This document shows positions 32,911 to 44,528 of a stretch of DNA of 64,000 bases, in pieces. How positions within the stretch are numbered: position 1 is the stretch's first letter; every line of letters starts with the position of its first letter. Both the position numbers and the translations under genes were made by a program. A model generated the notes under the pieces. That model did no database searches. It was not told the origin of the DNA and worked only from the letters and a program-made list of their open reading frames with translations. Source of the stretch: Darksidea phi (lineage: Eukaryota; Ascomycota; Dothideomycetes; Pleosporales; Lentitheciaceae); contig JASJFT010000044.1 of the NCBI GenBank assembly GCA_030770425.1, forward strand, positions 124,001-188,000. Direction: 5' to 3'.

Positions 32911-33307
32911 AAAAGAAAAGGGACACCGCTATCGGCTTTTCTTTTTTTGCGAATTCGCACAGTCCCGACTAATACCACGCCAGCGTGTATCGGGATTCTC
33001 TCTCTCTCGGAGAGAAGAAAAGGATATCACGCGAGCAATGTATCGGCATTGGCAACACCACCATATGACAGTTTGCAGTAGTAGAGTAGTAAGTTTACCG
33101 TCTTAGTGAAGCGCAGAAAGAAAACTAATAAATTCATTTCAGTGTACAGAGGGTAATAGTGTACAGCGAATAAATACGCTAAAGAACGACATCCAATGCA
33201 TATCCACACCGCGTCCCTGCCACTACAATTAAGCCCTCCTGACGAGATGATTCTCGCGTCATGATAATGCACGGATATCCCCCACCGCTCGCCCCGCTCA
33301 AAAATGC

Positions 33308-35138
33308 TTACAACAAGATCATAGCAAAGCCAGAAGCGACTGCGCCTAGGACGTATAGCCCAAGACCCAGGGAGCCAACCTGGACGTGTGAAACGGACAA
33401 GCCGGGAGCAGCGCCCTTGCTACTGGAAGACATACCGACCTGGGCACCAGCAGTGACGGTTCCAGTTCCCTCCTTGCCGGCCTGGGCCATGAACGTCTGG
33501 CAGTTGGAAGCGGTGGTGGCAGCAGCCTTCTTGATGGTAGCAGAGGCCTTGAAGTCGCAAGCCTTTGCAGCCTTGTTTTGGCCCTCATAGTAGGCGTTGA
33601 GAGCAAAGGAGAGTTGATCCTTGGGGGCACACATGCCGTAAGCGCCATAAGGGCCGACGGTCATGTTCTTGTTGACGCCAGCGCAGTACTTGCCCTCCTC
33701 GAATCCACAGACGGTGCCGAAGAGCGAACCGAGGTCTGTGTCGGAAACTTTGTCGGCGACTGTGCAGCCGAGGGAGTCCATCATGCAGCTGCAGACATCA
33801 GCGTTGGCAGCAGGCGGGAGAGGGTCAGACGGAGCGCCCCAATCGCTGTTGACCTTGGGGCATGTGGCGGCCGCGGTGTTGGTGGGGCTGTAGGAATCAG
33901 CTTTCACACCGGTAGGGGTAGCCTTGGCAATCTCCTTGGAGAGGTTGTTAAAGTCTTCGTTAGTTGTGACCTTGTCACCGTCGACGGTAGCAAGACCAAA
34001 CATGTTCTCCTCCTCAAAGTACATGTATACGATTCCGCCGGACCAGACACCAGTCATCTGGTCACCATACAAGGCTCCGACCTCGGTGAACAAGCGAGGG
34101 CGAGGCGTGTTGCAGCCGTACTCGGCGAAGAAAACAGGCACGTTGTAGTTTGCAAATTCCTTGGTGCGAACGTCGAAGCCAGAGTCGGTGAAGGAAGATT
34201 TACCGCACCAGGAGTAGATGTTGTAACCCCAGAAGTCGATAGCCTCCTCCGTCTTTCCACAGTCGAAGTAGTTGGCGAGATCCTAAGTACGTGTTAGCTG
34301 AGACCATCGCTTGCTAGAGGAAGGTGGACGTACCTCACGAATGTCGGCGTCGTCGTTGGTGGCATATCCAACACCCAGGGGGCGGTAGTTCTTCGACTTG
34401 ATATAGGCCTTGGTGTCGCGCACGGCGGCCTTGACGAAGGCACTAGCGTAGGTGTTGTTCTTTTGGTTTGAGACCTCATTACCGGCGAAGAAGCCTAGCG
34501 TGTTGGAGTACTTGGCCATCACATCGACGACCTTGGTGTAGCGCTCGAATAGCGGGACGTTCCACTGTGGGTCCTCGCGGTTGATGGAACTAAAAGGTGA
34601 GCATTAGCTATTGTTACTGACATAGAGACGACCTCTACTGCGGCCGTTATTGTAGATGGCGCCGAGGGCATGCTGGATGTTTTGCGTGTAGAGCGATCCA
34701 ATGTTGGGGGATGTGCAAAGTGTACGTACAGGCCTGGCTCGGACAGGTCGGCAACGACGTAGATGCCAGCATCCGCGAGCGCTTTCATGCAGTCGTCGTG
34801 GTTCTGATCCGGGTTGATGGCATACACACGGATGGTGTTGGTCCTGACCTTGGTCAAGAATGGGATATCGCGCTTGCATGAATTGGCGTCGCTCAGGGGA
34901 TCGGTGTACTGGACATTCGAGGTCGCAGAGGTATTCGAGTTGAGTTTCTGCTGGTAAGCTACACCGCGCATGAAGCTGTGATGGTTACTATCTGGTCGAT
35001 GCGGTCGAAGGAACAGACTCACAATTGAGTGCCATTGGTTTTGTAGAAGAACTTGGAGCCCTTGATGATGATAGGGTCGACGTCCGCGAGGGTGGTCGCG
35101 AACAGTGCCGTCGCGGCGGCAGCAAGCGTGAATTTCAT
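33308..35138 (-). CDS. gel1: GPI-anchored 1,3-beta-glucanosyltransferase, GH72 with X8/CBM43 domain
   Basis: Exons 35138-35023, 34975-34730, 34589-34334, 34282-33308; 530 residues. Signal peptide [18 protein letters not shown], then the GH72 domain (about 20-330): acid/base Glu in [10 protein letters not shown] and nucleophile Glu in [13 protein letters not shown] Cys-rich X8 domain follows (about 370-460: [37 protein letters not shown]). A Ser/Gly linker and a hydrophobic tail ending GFAMILL mark GPI attachment near [10 protein letters not shown]. The enzyme cuts and re-joins beta-1,3-glucan chains outside the membrane, lengthening polymers made by FKS1, which diverges from it. The gene symbol is by family; the exact paralogue among GEL1-7 is not certain. 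Confidence 0.95.
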
Positions 35139-36722
35139 ATCGATAGGTGGATATATGTGATGCGAGTTCTACCAGAGAAGCCACAAGATAGCGAGAGAAA
35201 GCTTGGTAGTGCTTGGTGTAAGCTGGGAGGCTCGGCGCGGGAGGAGCGTTTGCATATGCGTTTGGAAGCCGCGCGGTCGCGATGAAGGAGCGTGGCGCAG
35301 GAGAGCGCAATTAAAGGTATTATCAGGGAGCGACGTTGGGAATAGAAACGAGACAAAGAAACAGGCGTGAAGGCAACTTGAGTGAAAGAGTGTGTCGAAA
35401 GTTAAGCTCTTGTGATACATGCTCGGCGTTTGCTTTTCCCTTGCGCTAAACCCGAAACGGCTAAGATAGATTGTGAGACGCGTCGCAAGCTGAAGCTTGG
35501 TGGAGACACTGACGATCACCTTTGAGAAGCTGACGAATTTTCTATGGGCCTTCTCGGTCTTCCAGAAGCAATACGGTTGACGACTGTCGTGATGAGCGAT
35601 GCACAGGATCTTTTCCAAGACGATTGGCGGTTCCGTTGGACGTGGAAGCAGAGTGTGCACTTGCACCTCCTCCTCTCCTGGTAACGAGCCCCACTGTCTC
35701 AAAGAACCCTCAGTACTGGATCGGTGCATCTGTAACTCGACTTCGCACACACGAGTGTCACGTTTTGACAGGCACCGGGCTCGTGCCAACACCAAACGGC
35801 TGCAGTCCCGTGTTTCGGGCCGCTGTTGCAGGCTGAGCCTTTGATTGGCGGAGCTGCACGCTCCCAGGTGTACTAAGGCGGAGCCTCCAGCCACTATGAC
35901 TTCGGCATCAAATGCTAGCGAGTAGCCTTGGAATACAGGCGCAGTCGTGCGAGCACACCAGTAGCTGAGCAGGGGGAAGAGTACATGGACGTGTACTGCA
36001 GCCAGTGACAATTTCTTCGCGCTTGGTCCTCGGCGTTGGTACTGCAGCGAATGACAAGACGACTCTCGTAAGCGCTACCTGTTCCTCTGGTGCCGTATGC
36101 GGCAGGTTAGATGGCCGATCTGAGATAATCGCATCTGATGGGGGAAACGGGCCCGGTACTTCTACGAGCAGAAGGCCGGTATTTTAGGATCATCGAAGAG
36201 TGGTGGGAGCATGGTGGCTGAGCACCGCAAGCGCAACCATAGGCGCAAGGGCGCTGCGGCGCCTGGAATTCGTCCGGGGAGCGGGAGCACGATATGCGGA
36301 AACAGGGCAGTCTGATATTGCTCCAGGACGGGGAGCCATGGGTTGCTTCAATGCTGGCCGTCGTCATGGGGCGATAGCGTGTGGAGCAACTTCATCTATC
36401 GCCTGCACAGCTCAGGGGCAGCAATCTTGGACCAGATAAATTCTGACAGCGGCCGGGTAAGCGATTGGCTGCGGCGGGGGGACAGGGCGGGCGCCGGTGT
36501 CGCCGGCAGCCTGGCTGGTGAGGCTCCTCGAGCGAAAAGCCTTCCGCCCCGTCGCTCTGCTACAGCGACCGTTGGCAGGGGGAGCAAGGCGCCCGATAAG
36601 GCCATCCCCTACAATCGATATGGGCGGCCCGGGGGGCGCGGCGAGTTGGCACGTCCAATCTCGCGCCGGGCAGCAGGATGCCGGGCAGGGCCATGCCTGT
36701 TGCGCGCTGGAGCAGGTTTGAT

Positions 36723-36737
36723 CGGCGTCGGCGTCGG

Positions 36738-36768
<31 letters not shown>

Positions 36769-36770
36769 GT
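36723..36770. repeat. (GTC)n trinucleotide repeat
   Basis: About sixteen GTC/GGC units, opening as GGCGTC and continuing as near-perfect GTC. Non-coding context, upstream of fks1. Confidence 0.9.
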
Positions 36771-36830
36771 GGGTGCGGCCAGCGTGGTGACGTGCTGCAA
36801 TATTCGCGCGGGAACACAGGAGGGACACAC

Positions 36831-36863
36831 GGACAGACAGACAGACGGACAGACGGACAGACG
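36831..36863. repeat. (GACA)n/(GACG)n tetranucleotide repeat
   Basis: Eight units of GACA or GACG in a row, ending ACGGGTTG, upstream of fks1. Confidence 0.9.
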
Positions 36864-37450
36864 GGTTGACAGCGCGAGAGACACGAAAACAACCCACAGC
36901 GAAGAGTGCCCACAGGACTGCATATCCTGATGACAACCTTCGGGGGCAATACTATGGTCCTTCCCTGACGACACTATTCGGGCCCTGTTCTCATGCGTAT
37001 TTTTGGCCACCGAGTAAGTCGCCTCCCGATCTGCCCGCCACAGTTCGCATGCGGCACAGAGGCGCTCGCTCAGGAATGCAGACACGCCTCAGGCGCGGGC
37101 AGCGTCCAATTGACCAGTCCCCCCTCGGCCATGGACAAAGTTAAATCCCCATGGCTGTCGAGCGAGCGCAGACGGCAAGGTGGCAATGAAATGACTTCTT
37201 GGTGAGGTCAAGGCGGCCCTGATTTGACACCCGAGCACTGGCCTGTTGCCGGGGTGGGAGCCCTTGGCACGCCCGCGCCCCTTATTGGGAGTGGGATTAC
37301 ACTCAAAAGCTGCGAGCCTGCCTCCCTGCACATTCTGCTCCCGTCGCTCACTTCCCCAGCCCCTCAGACCTCGCCGCCGCTGTGTGTTGCTGTGCTGCCG
37401 TGTTTCTTTTCCCTCGGTCCCTCGTTTCCACCGCTCGGGGTGCAGGTGCA

Positions 37451-37477
37451 AGTGCCAGTGCCAGTGCCAGTGCCAGT
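37451..37477. repeat. (GTGCCA)n repeat
   Basis: Four and a half perfect hexamer copies in the presumed 5' leader of fks1. Confidence 0.9.
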
Positions 37478-37986
37478 CGCGCTGCTTGCGACTTCCTCTC
37501 CCGAAAGCAGAAGCGGAGACCCGACGAACCATCATCGCCATCGCACCTGCCGCGCGCCGACCATCGTTGGCGAAGCAACCGCACCGCGACAGCACCACGC
37601 CAGCCCGACGCCCGCCCTTCCACTCGCTGTCCCCGACCTCTGCCCCGCTGATTGAGCAAGCACGACCGGTGCCGCAGCCCGTTCATCGCCGGTAAACACC
37701 GCGGCCCCCGTTTCACCTTCGCTTGCCAGATTCCGCGCGTCAACCACACTCTTTCGCAACTCTCCACCCGCTCGCTCGCCTCACACCCGCTGCACCTATT
37801 CAACCTTTAATTCCGAGGCTGCCGGATCCAGATTAATTCGCGTCCGGACGTCCCTAATGCCCATTGTTTGAGGTACGCTCCTCCGACCCCGCCCGTTTCA
37901 GCCAGTCCCGGCCCCCGCCCGTTGGCAGACAGGTGTTGACAGCCCAGCAATAGGTTCTACATCGCACTCTAATTGCCACCCCCAAG

Positions 37987-40900
37987 ATGTCTGGACATCC
38001 GCAGGGCGGCCAGTACGACGATGGCTACGGCCAGGGCCAGCACGGCCAGAACGCCTACTACCAGGACGACCAGTATGGCGGCCAGTACCAGGACGACCAG
38101 CGTGGCGCCTACCAGGACCACCAGCAAGGCGATGCTTACTACGACGAATCGTGCGTATCTCGCTTCCGCGTGCGCTGCATCAATTGCTGACTTAGCCGCA
38201 GAGCCTATTACGATGGCCAGCATCAACAGCAAAACGGCTACTATGACGATCGCGGTCAGCAGGGCTATCAGGATGAATATTACAACGATCAGTATTATGA
38301 CCAAGGAGGTGCCCAAGGCGGCTATGGCCAGGACGGCTATGCGTGCGTTTCACCCAAACCACCACCCCCCTTTGCCCTATACTAACCACATCGTAGCGCA
38401 CAACCCCGACGCCGCGGCCACGACTCCGAAGAGGACTCTGAGACCTTCAGCGACTTCACCATGCGCTCCGACATGGCTCGTGCCGCCGACATGGACTACT
38501 ACGGCCGTGGCGACGAAAGGTACAACAGCTACGGCGATGGCGCCAACCGTGGATACCGACCCCCCTCGTCTCAGGTATCGTATGGTGGCAACCGCTCGTC
38601 CGGCGCGTCGACGCCCATCTATGGCATGGACTATACAAACGCTCTTCCCGCCGGCCAGCGGTCGCGTGAGCCCTACCCCGCGTGGACCTCCGAGGCCCAG
38701 ATTCCGTGCACCAAGGAGGAGATCGAGGACATCTTTCTGGAACTGACTGCCAAGTTCGGTTTCCAGCGGGACAGCATGAGGAACATGTACGACCACTTCA
38801 TGACTCTGCTCGACTCGCGAGCCTCTCGAATGTCTCCCAACCAGGCCCTTTTGTCGTTGCACGCTGATTACATCGGCGGCGAAAACGCAAACTACCGCCG
38901 CTGGTACTTTGCCGCCCATCTCGACTTGGATGACGCCGTTGGCTTTGCAAACATGAAGCTCGGCAAGGCCAACCGGAGAACCCGGAAAGCCCGACGGGCG
39001 GCAAAGAAGAAGGCGACCGAGAACCCAGGGAATGAGCAAGAAACGCTAGAAGCCTTCGAGGGCGACAGCAGCCTGGAAGCGGCCGAATACCGCTGGAAGA
39101 CACGAATGAACCGCATGTCGCAGCACGAGCGCGTTCGCCAGATCGCCCTGTACTTGCTCTGCTGGGGCGAAGCCAACCAGGTCCGTTTTATGCCCGAGTG
39201 TCTCTGCTTCATCTTCAAGTGCGCCGACGACTGGCTTAGTTCGCCTGCTGGGCAAGCGCAGTCGGAACCCATGGAGGAGTTCACCTATCTCAACAACGTC
39301 ATCACCCCTCTTTACCAATTCTGCCGAGACCAAGGGTACGAGATCCACGAGGGCAAATACGTCCGTCGCGAGCGCGACCACTCATCTATCATCGGCTACG
39401 ACGACATTAACCAGCTTTTCTGGTATCCCGAGGGGCTCGAGCGCATTGTCATGGAAGACAAGTCGCGACTAGTTGACCTGCCTCCCGCAGAGCGATTCAT
39501 GAAGCTAAAGGATGTCACATGGAAGAAGGTCTTCTTCAAGACATACTTCGAGCGACGATCGTGGTTTCACATGCTTGTTAACTTCAATCGCATCTGGATC
39601 ATTCACGTTTCGGTCTTTTGGTTCTATACGGCTTACAATTCGAAACCCATCTACACCAAGGACTACCAGCAGCAACTCGACCAGCAACCGGAAAAGGCGG
39701 CGACCTTGTCTGCTGTTGCCCTTGGCGGCACCATTGCTGCTCTTATCCAGATCTTTGCGACCCTCGCGGAATGGGCCTATGTTCCCCGCAAATGGGCCGG
39801 TGCGCAGCATCTGACCAAACGGCTGTTCTTCCTGCTGGCCGTCTTCGCCGTCAACGTCGCACCCAGTGTGTACATCTTCGTCATGGACAAGCAAACCGGA
39901 ACTATCCCTTACATCCTAGGCATCGTGCAGTTCATCATTGCTCTGTTCACGTTCCTCTTCTTCGCCATCATGCCTTTGGGCGGTCTGTTTGGCAGTTATC
40001 TTACGCGCAACTCTCGCCAATACGTTGCTAGCCAGACCTTCACCGCCAGCTACCCGCGTCTCAAAGGCAATGACATGTGGATGTCCTACGGCTTGTGGGT
40101 CCTAGTCTTCACGGCCAAGATGGCCGAGTCGTACTTCTTCCTGGCCCTCTCCATCAAGGATCCTATTCGCATTCTCTCGGATATGAAGAAGCCCGACTGC
40201 CAAGGTGATGTCATCATCGGCAAGACTCTATGCGAGTATCAGCCCAAGATCCTCCTTGGTCTCATGTTGTTCACAGATTTGATTCTGTTCTTCTTGGATA
40301 CCTATCTCTGGTACATCATCCTGAACATGCTCTTCTCCGTAGCTCGATCTTTCTACCTCGGTATCTCCATCTGGACCCCTTGGCGGAATATCTTCTCGCG
40401 CTTGCCAAAGCGTATTTACTCCAAGGTATTGGCCACGACCGATATGGAGATCAAGTACAAGCCCAAGGTCCTCATTTCTCAGATCTGGAACGCCATCGTC
40501 ATTTCCATGTACCGTGAGCACTTGCTTGCCATCGACCACGTACAAAAGCTTCTCTACCATCAGGTCCCGTCCGAGCAGGAGGGCAAGCGGACGCTTCGTG
40601 CCCCTACCTTCTTCGTGTCTCAGGAAGATCACTCGTTCAAGACCGAGTTTTTCCCGGCCCAGAGCGAAGCCGAACGCCGCATCTCTTTCTTCGCTCAGTC
40701 GCTCTCCACGCCGATCCCCGAACCTCTCCCGGTGGATAACATGCCCACCTTCACGGTCATGATTCCCCACTACGGTGAGAAAATTCTGCTCTCCCTTCGC
40801 GAGATCATCCGTGAGGACGAACCCTACTCCCGCGTGACCCTCCTGGAGTACCTGAAGCAGCTTCACCCCCATGAATGGGATTGCTTCGTCAAGGACACCA

Positions 40901-43900
40901 AGATCCTTGCGGACGAGACCTCCCAGTACAACGGCGATGCGGAAAAGTCTGAGAAGGACACGGCGAAGAGCAAGATTGACGATCTTCCCTTCTACTGCAT
41001 CGGTTTCAAATCGGCGGCTCCCGAATACACTCTGCGCACTCGTATCTGGGCTTCACTTCGATCCCAGACTCTTTACCGTACCATCTCGGGTTTCATGAAC
41101 TACAGCCGTGCCATCAAGCTCCTTTACCGGGTTGAGAACCCAGAGGTCGTCCAGATGTTTGGCGGTAACTCGGACAAGCTTGAGCGCGAACTGGAACGCA
41201 TGGCTCGGCGCAAGTACAAGATCTGTGTTTCTATGCAACGATACGCCAAATTCTCCAAGGAAGAGCGCGAGAACACTGAATTCTTGCTCCGGGCTTATCC
41301 TGACCTTCAGATTGCCTACCTGGATGAAGAACCACCTGTCAATGAGGGCGACGAACCTCGCATCTACTCTGCTCTTATCGATGGACATTCCGAGCTCATG
41401 GATAACGGCATGCGTCGACCGAAGTTCCGTGTTCAGCTCTCCGGCAACCCTATCCTGGGCGATGGTAAATCAGACAACCAGAACCACTGCATCATCTTCT
41501 ACCGCGGCGAGTACATCCAGCTTATTGATGCCAATCAGGACAACTACTTGGAAGAGTGTTTGAAGATCCGAAGCGTTCTTGCTGAGTTCGAGGAGATGAC
41601 TACCGACAATGTTTCTCCGTACACACCTGGTATGCCGAATCCGAACTTCAACCCTGTGGCAATTCTCGGAGCTCGTGAATACATTTTCTCCGAGAATATT
41701 GGTATCCTCGGTGACGTCGCTGCTGGCAAGGAACAAACGTTTGGTACCATGTTCGCCCGTACTTTGGCTCAAATCGGCGGCAAGCTTCATTACGGACATC
41801 CTGATTTCCTCAACGGTATCTTCATGACTACTCGTGGTGGTGTGTCAAAGGCGCAAAAGGGTCTCCATCTCAACGAGGATATCTACGCTGGCATGAACGC
41901 GCTCCTTCGTGGCGGCAGGATAAAACACTGCGAGTACTACCAGTGTGGTAAGGGTCGTGATCTTGGTTTCGGATCCATTCTCAACTTCACGACCAAGATT
42001 GGCACTGGCATGGGCGAGCAGATGCTGTCCCGTGAGTACTACTACCTCGGTACCCAGCTACCCCTTGACCGGTTCCTGTCGTTCTTCTATGCTCACCCTG
42101 GATTCCACACCAACAACGTGTTCATCATGTTGTCCGTCCAGATGTTCATGTTCGTCCTCCTCAGCCTAGGCGCCCTGAAGCGCGAGACCATCATCTGCCG
42201 TTACAACAAGGACACGCCGATTACCGACCCACTATGGCCCAACGGTTGCGCTAATCTCACTCCTGTAGTCGACTGGGTCGCTCGCTGTATCTTGTCCATC
42301 TTCATCGTCTTCTTCATCGCCTTTGTTCCTCTCGTGGTTCAAGAGTTGACTGAGCGTGGTGTCTGGCGCGCTTTGACCCGTCTTGGAAAGCATTTCTCGT
42401 CCGGCTCCCCATTTTTCGAAGTTTTCGTGTGTCAGATCTACGCCAACTCTCTGCAAACTGACCTCTCCTATGGTGGAGCTCGCTACATCGGTACTGGACG
42501 TGGTTTTGCTACCGCACGCATTCCGTTCGGCATCTTGTATTCTCGCTTTGCGGGGCCTTCCATCTATATGGGAGCGCGATCTTTGATGATGCTCCTCTTT
42601 GCCACCATCACGGTATGGAGTCCGTGGCTCATTTACTTCTGGGCGTCCCTGCTGGCTTTGTGCATTTGTCCGTTCCTGTTCAACCCTCACCAGTTCTCGT
42701 GGGACGACTTCTTCATCGACTACCGCGAATACCTTCGCTGGCTCTCGCGTGGCAACACCCGTTCCCACAGCGCCTCATGGATCGGTTTCTGCCGCCTCTC
42801 ACGTACCCGTCTCACTGGCTTCAAGCGCAAGGCTCTCGGTGACCCGTCTTCCAAGCTGTCTGGCGATGTACCTCGTGCCAACTTTACCAACATCTTCATG
42901 GCGGAGATTCTTGGACCCCTCGTCTTGGTTGCCGTCACACTTGTTCCGTACCTCTTCATCAATGCTCAGACGGGTGTCGCTGGAGCAACGCAAGAAAACA
43001 ATATCAAAATCAAGGCAACCAATTCGTTGATTCGTGTTGGCCTGGTCGCGTTCGGTCCTATCGCTATAAACGCGGGTGTACTCGCTGGCCTTTTCGCTCT
43101 GGCCTGTTGTGCGGGTCCCCTCCTCAGCATGTGCTGCAAGAAATTTGGTGCTGTTCTCGCTGCTATTGCCCACGCTATCGCCGTCATCATGCTCCTTGTT
43201 TTCTTCGTGGTCATGATGTTCTTGGAAGGCTTCAACTTCGCCAAAGCCCTCTCTGGGATGATTGCCGTTGTGGCTATCCAGCGATTCTTCTACAAGCTCA
43301 TCATTTCTCTTGCCCTCACCCGCGAATTCAAGAGCGATACCTCCAATATTGCCTGGTGGACTGGCAAGTGGTACACTATGGGTTGGCACACAATCACGCA
43401 GCCCGGCCGTGAGTTCCTCTGCAAGATCACCGAGCTCGGCATGTTCGCTGGCGATTTCATTCTGGGACATTTCCTCCTTTTCGTCATGCTTCCGTTCCTC
43501 CTGCTCCCTTACGCCGACAAGTTTCACTCGGTCATGTTGTTTTGGCTTCGCCCAAGGTATGTAATTCCCGCTACCCACAACCGTTTTTTAGGCTAACGTT
43601 TCTAGTCGCCAAATTCGACCTCCGATCTACTCATTGAAGCAAACCAAGCTCAGGAGGCGAAGAGTCATCCGCTATGCCATCCTTTACTTTGTCCTGCTCG
43701 TCGTCTTCGTTGCGGTGATGGTTGGACCCGTGGTCGCCGGCAAGTACATGCCGAAGATTGACATCCCCATGGATCTGCTACAACCCACTGGTCTCAACAA
43801 CAACGACACAAAGGCTGAGACCACTGGGTCATGTCTCTTTGGTGAGTGCCCTGGTGCGGGTGGCGCTGCGGAGACGTCGTCATCATCAGATGCGAAGTTA

Positions 43901-43921
43901 CGGCGCTTCATGGCATACTAA
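37987..43921 (+). CDS. fks1: 1,3-beta-glucan synthase catalytic subunit
   Basis: Exons 37987-38150, 38202-38342, 38397-43556, 43606-43921; 1926 residues, the usual family length. The N-terminus is Gln/Tyr/Gly-rich and cytosolic. [20 protein letters not shown] (about 351-370) opens the FKS1_dom1 region. A first membrane block spans about 475-720, the large cytosolic catalytic domain about 730-1330 (including the stretch AHPGF and [21 protein letters not shown]), and a second membrane block about 1340-1840. The echinocandin hot-spot 1 region reads FLALSIKDP (near residue 682, 40134-40170), and hot-spot 2 is near DWVARC (about 1394). It polymerises UDP-glucose at the plasma membrane under Rho1 control. 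The last exon encodes a membrane helix and a short tail. Confidence 0.98.
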
Positions 43922-44528
43922 GAAAAGTTGATATGTTTTTGGCACTTGCATTGTACAACATGGCGCAAGCATAGCATCATGCATGGAGACGGGCGGGTCT
44001 CGTAATGATTGTAATCTTTTTCAATGTCGACTGGGGCAAGCATCTCTATCTGTTTCTGGGTGTTTCGGAGTGGGAAATAGATGCTTCTTCGGTTGTCCTC
44101 TCGTTTCCTTTGAACAATTCTCCGTCCATGGGGCGGCTGCACATACTACGACACAAGGGTTTTTTGGTTGCCCTGGTTTGGGTGGTGCAATATGTTAGAT
44201 AGTGATTACATTGCACTGAATACAAGGATCTTACTGCAATGGTTATAATTTCCAGTGACGGTGGTACATGATCCATTTTGGCAGTTTCCTTTCCTGTGTC
44301 TGACTGCATTATTAGGCCCGATGCATACAAGCAATCCATCGCTTCAATCGAAACATGGGTCCCTGACTGCTAAAAGCTGTCAGGTAGTACGTACAGCCAC
44401 ACACGTGAAATTGCGGGCTCGTGCGGGCGATACCCACCGCGCTCACCCCCGAAGACCTCCGAGAACTGTGTCTCCCAAAAGTTACCGCACGAAACCAGGC
44501 CTCCCAAACACGACGACCGACCCTCACA
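43922..44528. other. spacer between fks1 and lcb1
   Basis: fks1 3' UTR and lcb1 promoter; no gene or repeat recognised. Confidence 0.6.

Larger units (their letters stand above)
32228..33307. other. low-complexity spacer between convergent genes
   Basis: Roughly 1 kb dominated by simple sequence: a C/T tract (about 32355-32520), a GCCGAA array, GGCA repeats and a poly-purine tract at about 32780-32910. Frames crossing it encode only repeats. It covers the 3' UTRs of both neighbours. Confidence 0.7.
35139..37986. other. 2.85-kb divergent regulatory spacer between gel1 and fks1
   Basis: Separates two wall-glucan genes that point away from each other. Contains GTC, GACA/GACG and GTGCCA microsatellites and a C/T-rich zone before fks1 (37300-37800), the usual look of a long fungal 5' leader and promoter. 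An open frame of 280 codons on the minus strand (35169-36011) has no family features and overlaps the gel1 promoter. Confidence 0.6.

Noticed and set aside
35169..36011. 280-codon open frame on the minus strand
   Set aside because: Lies in the gel1/fks1 spacer, no domain, no intron logic, amino-acid composition like random GC-rich sequence.
36723..36863. telomere-like or CRISPR-like array
   Set aside because: GTC and GACA/GACG are plain microsatellites and do not match fungal telomere repeat TTAGGG.
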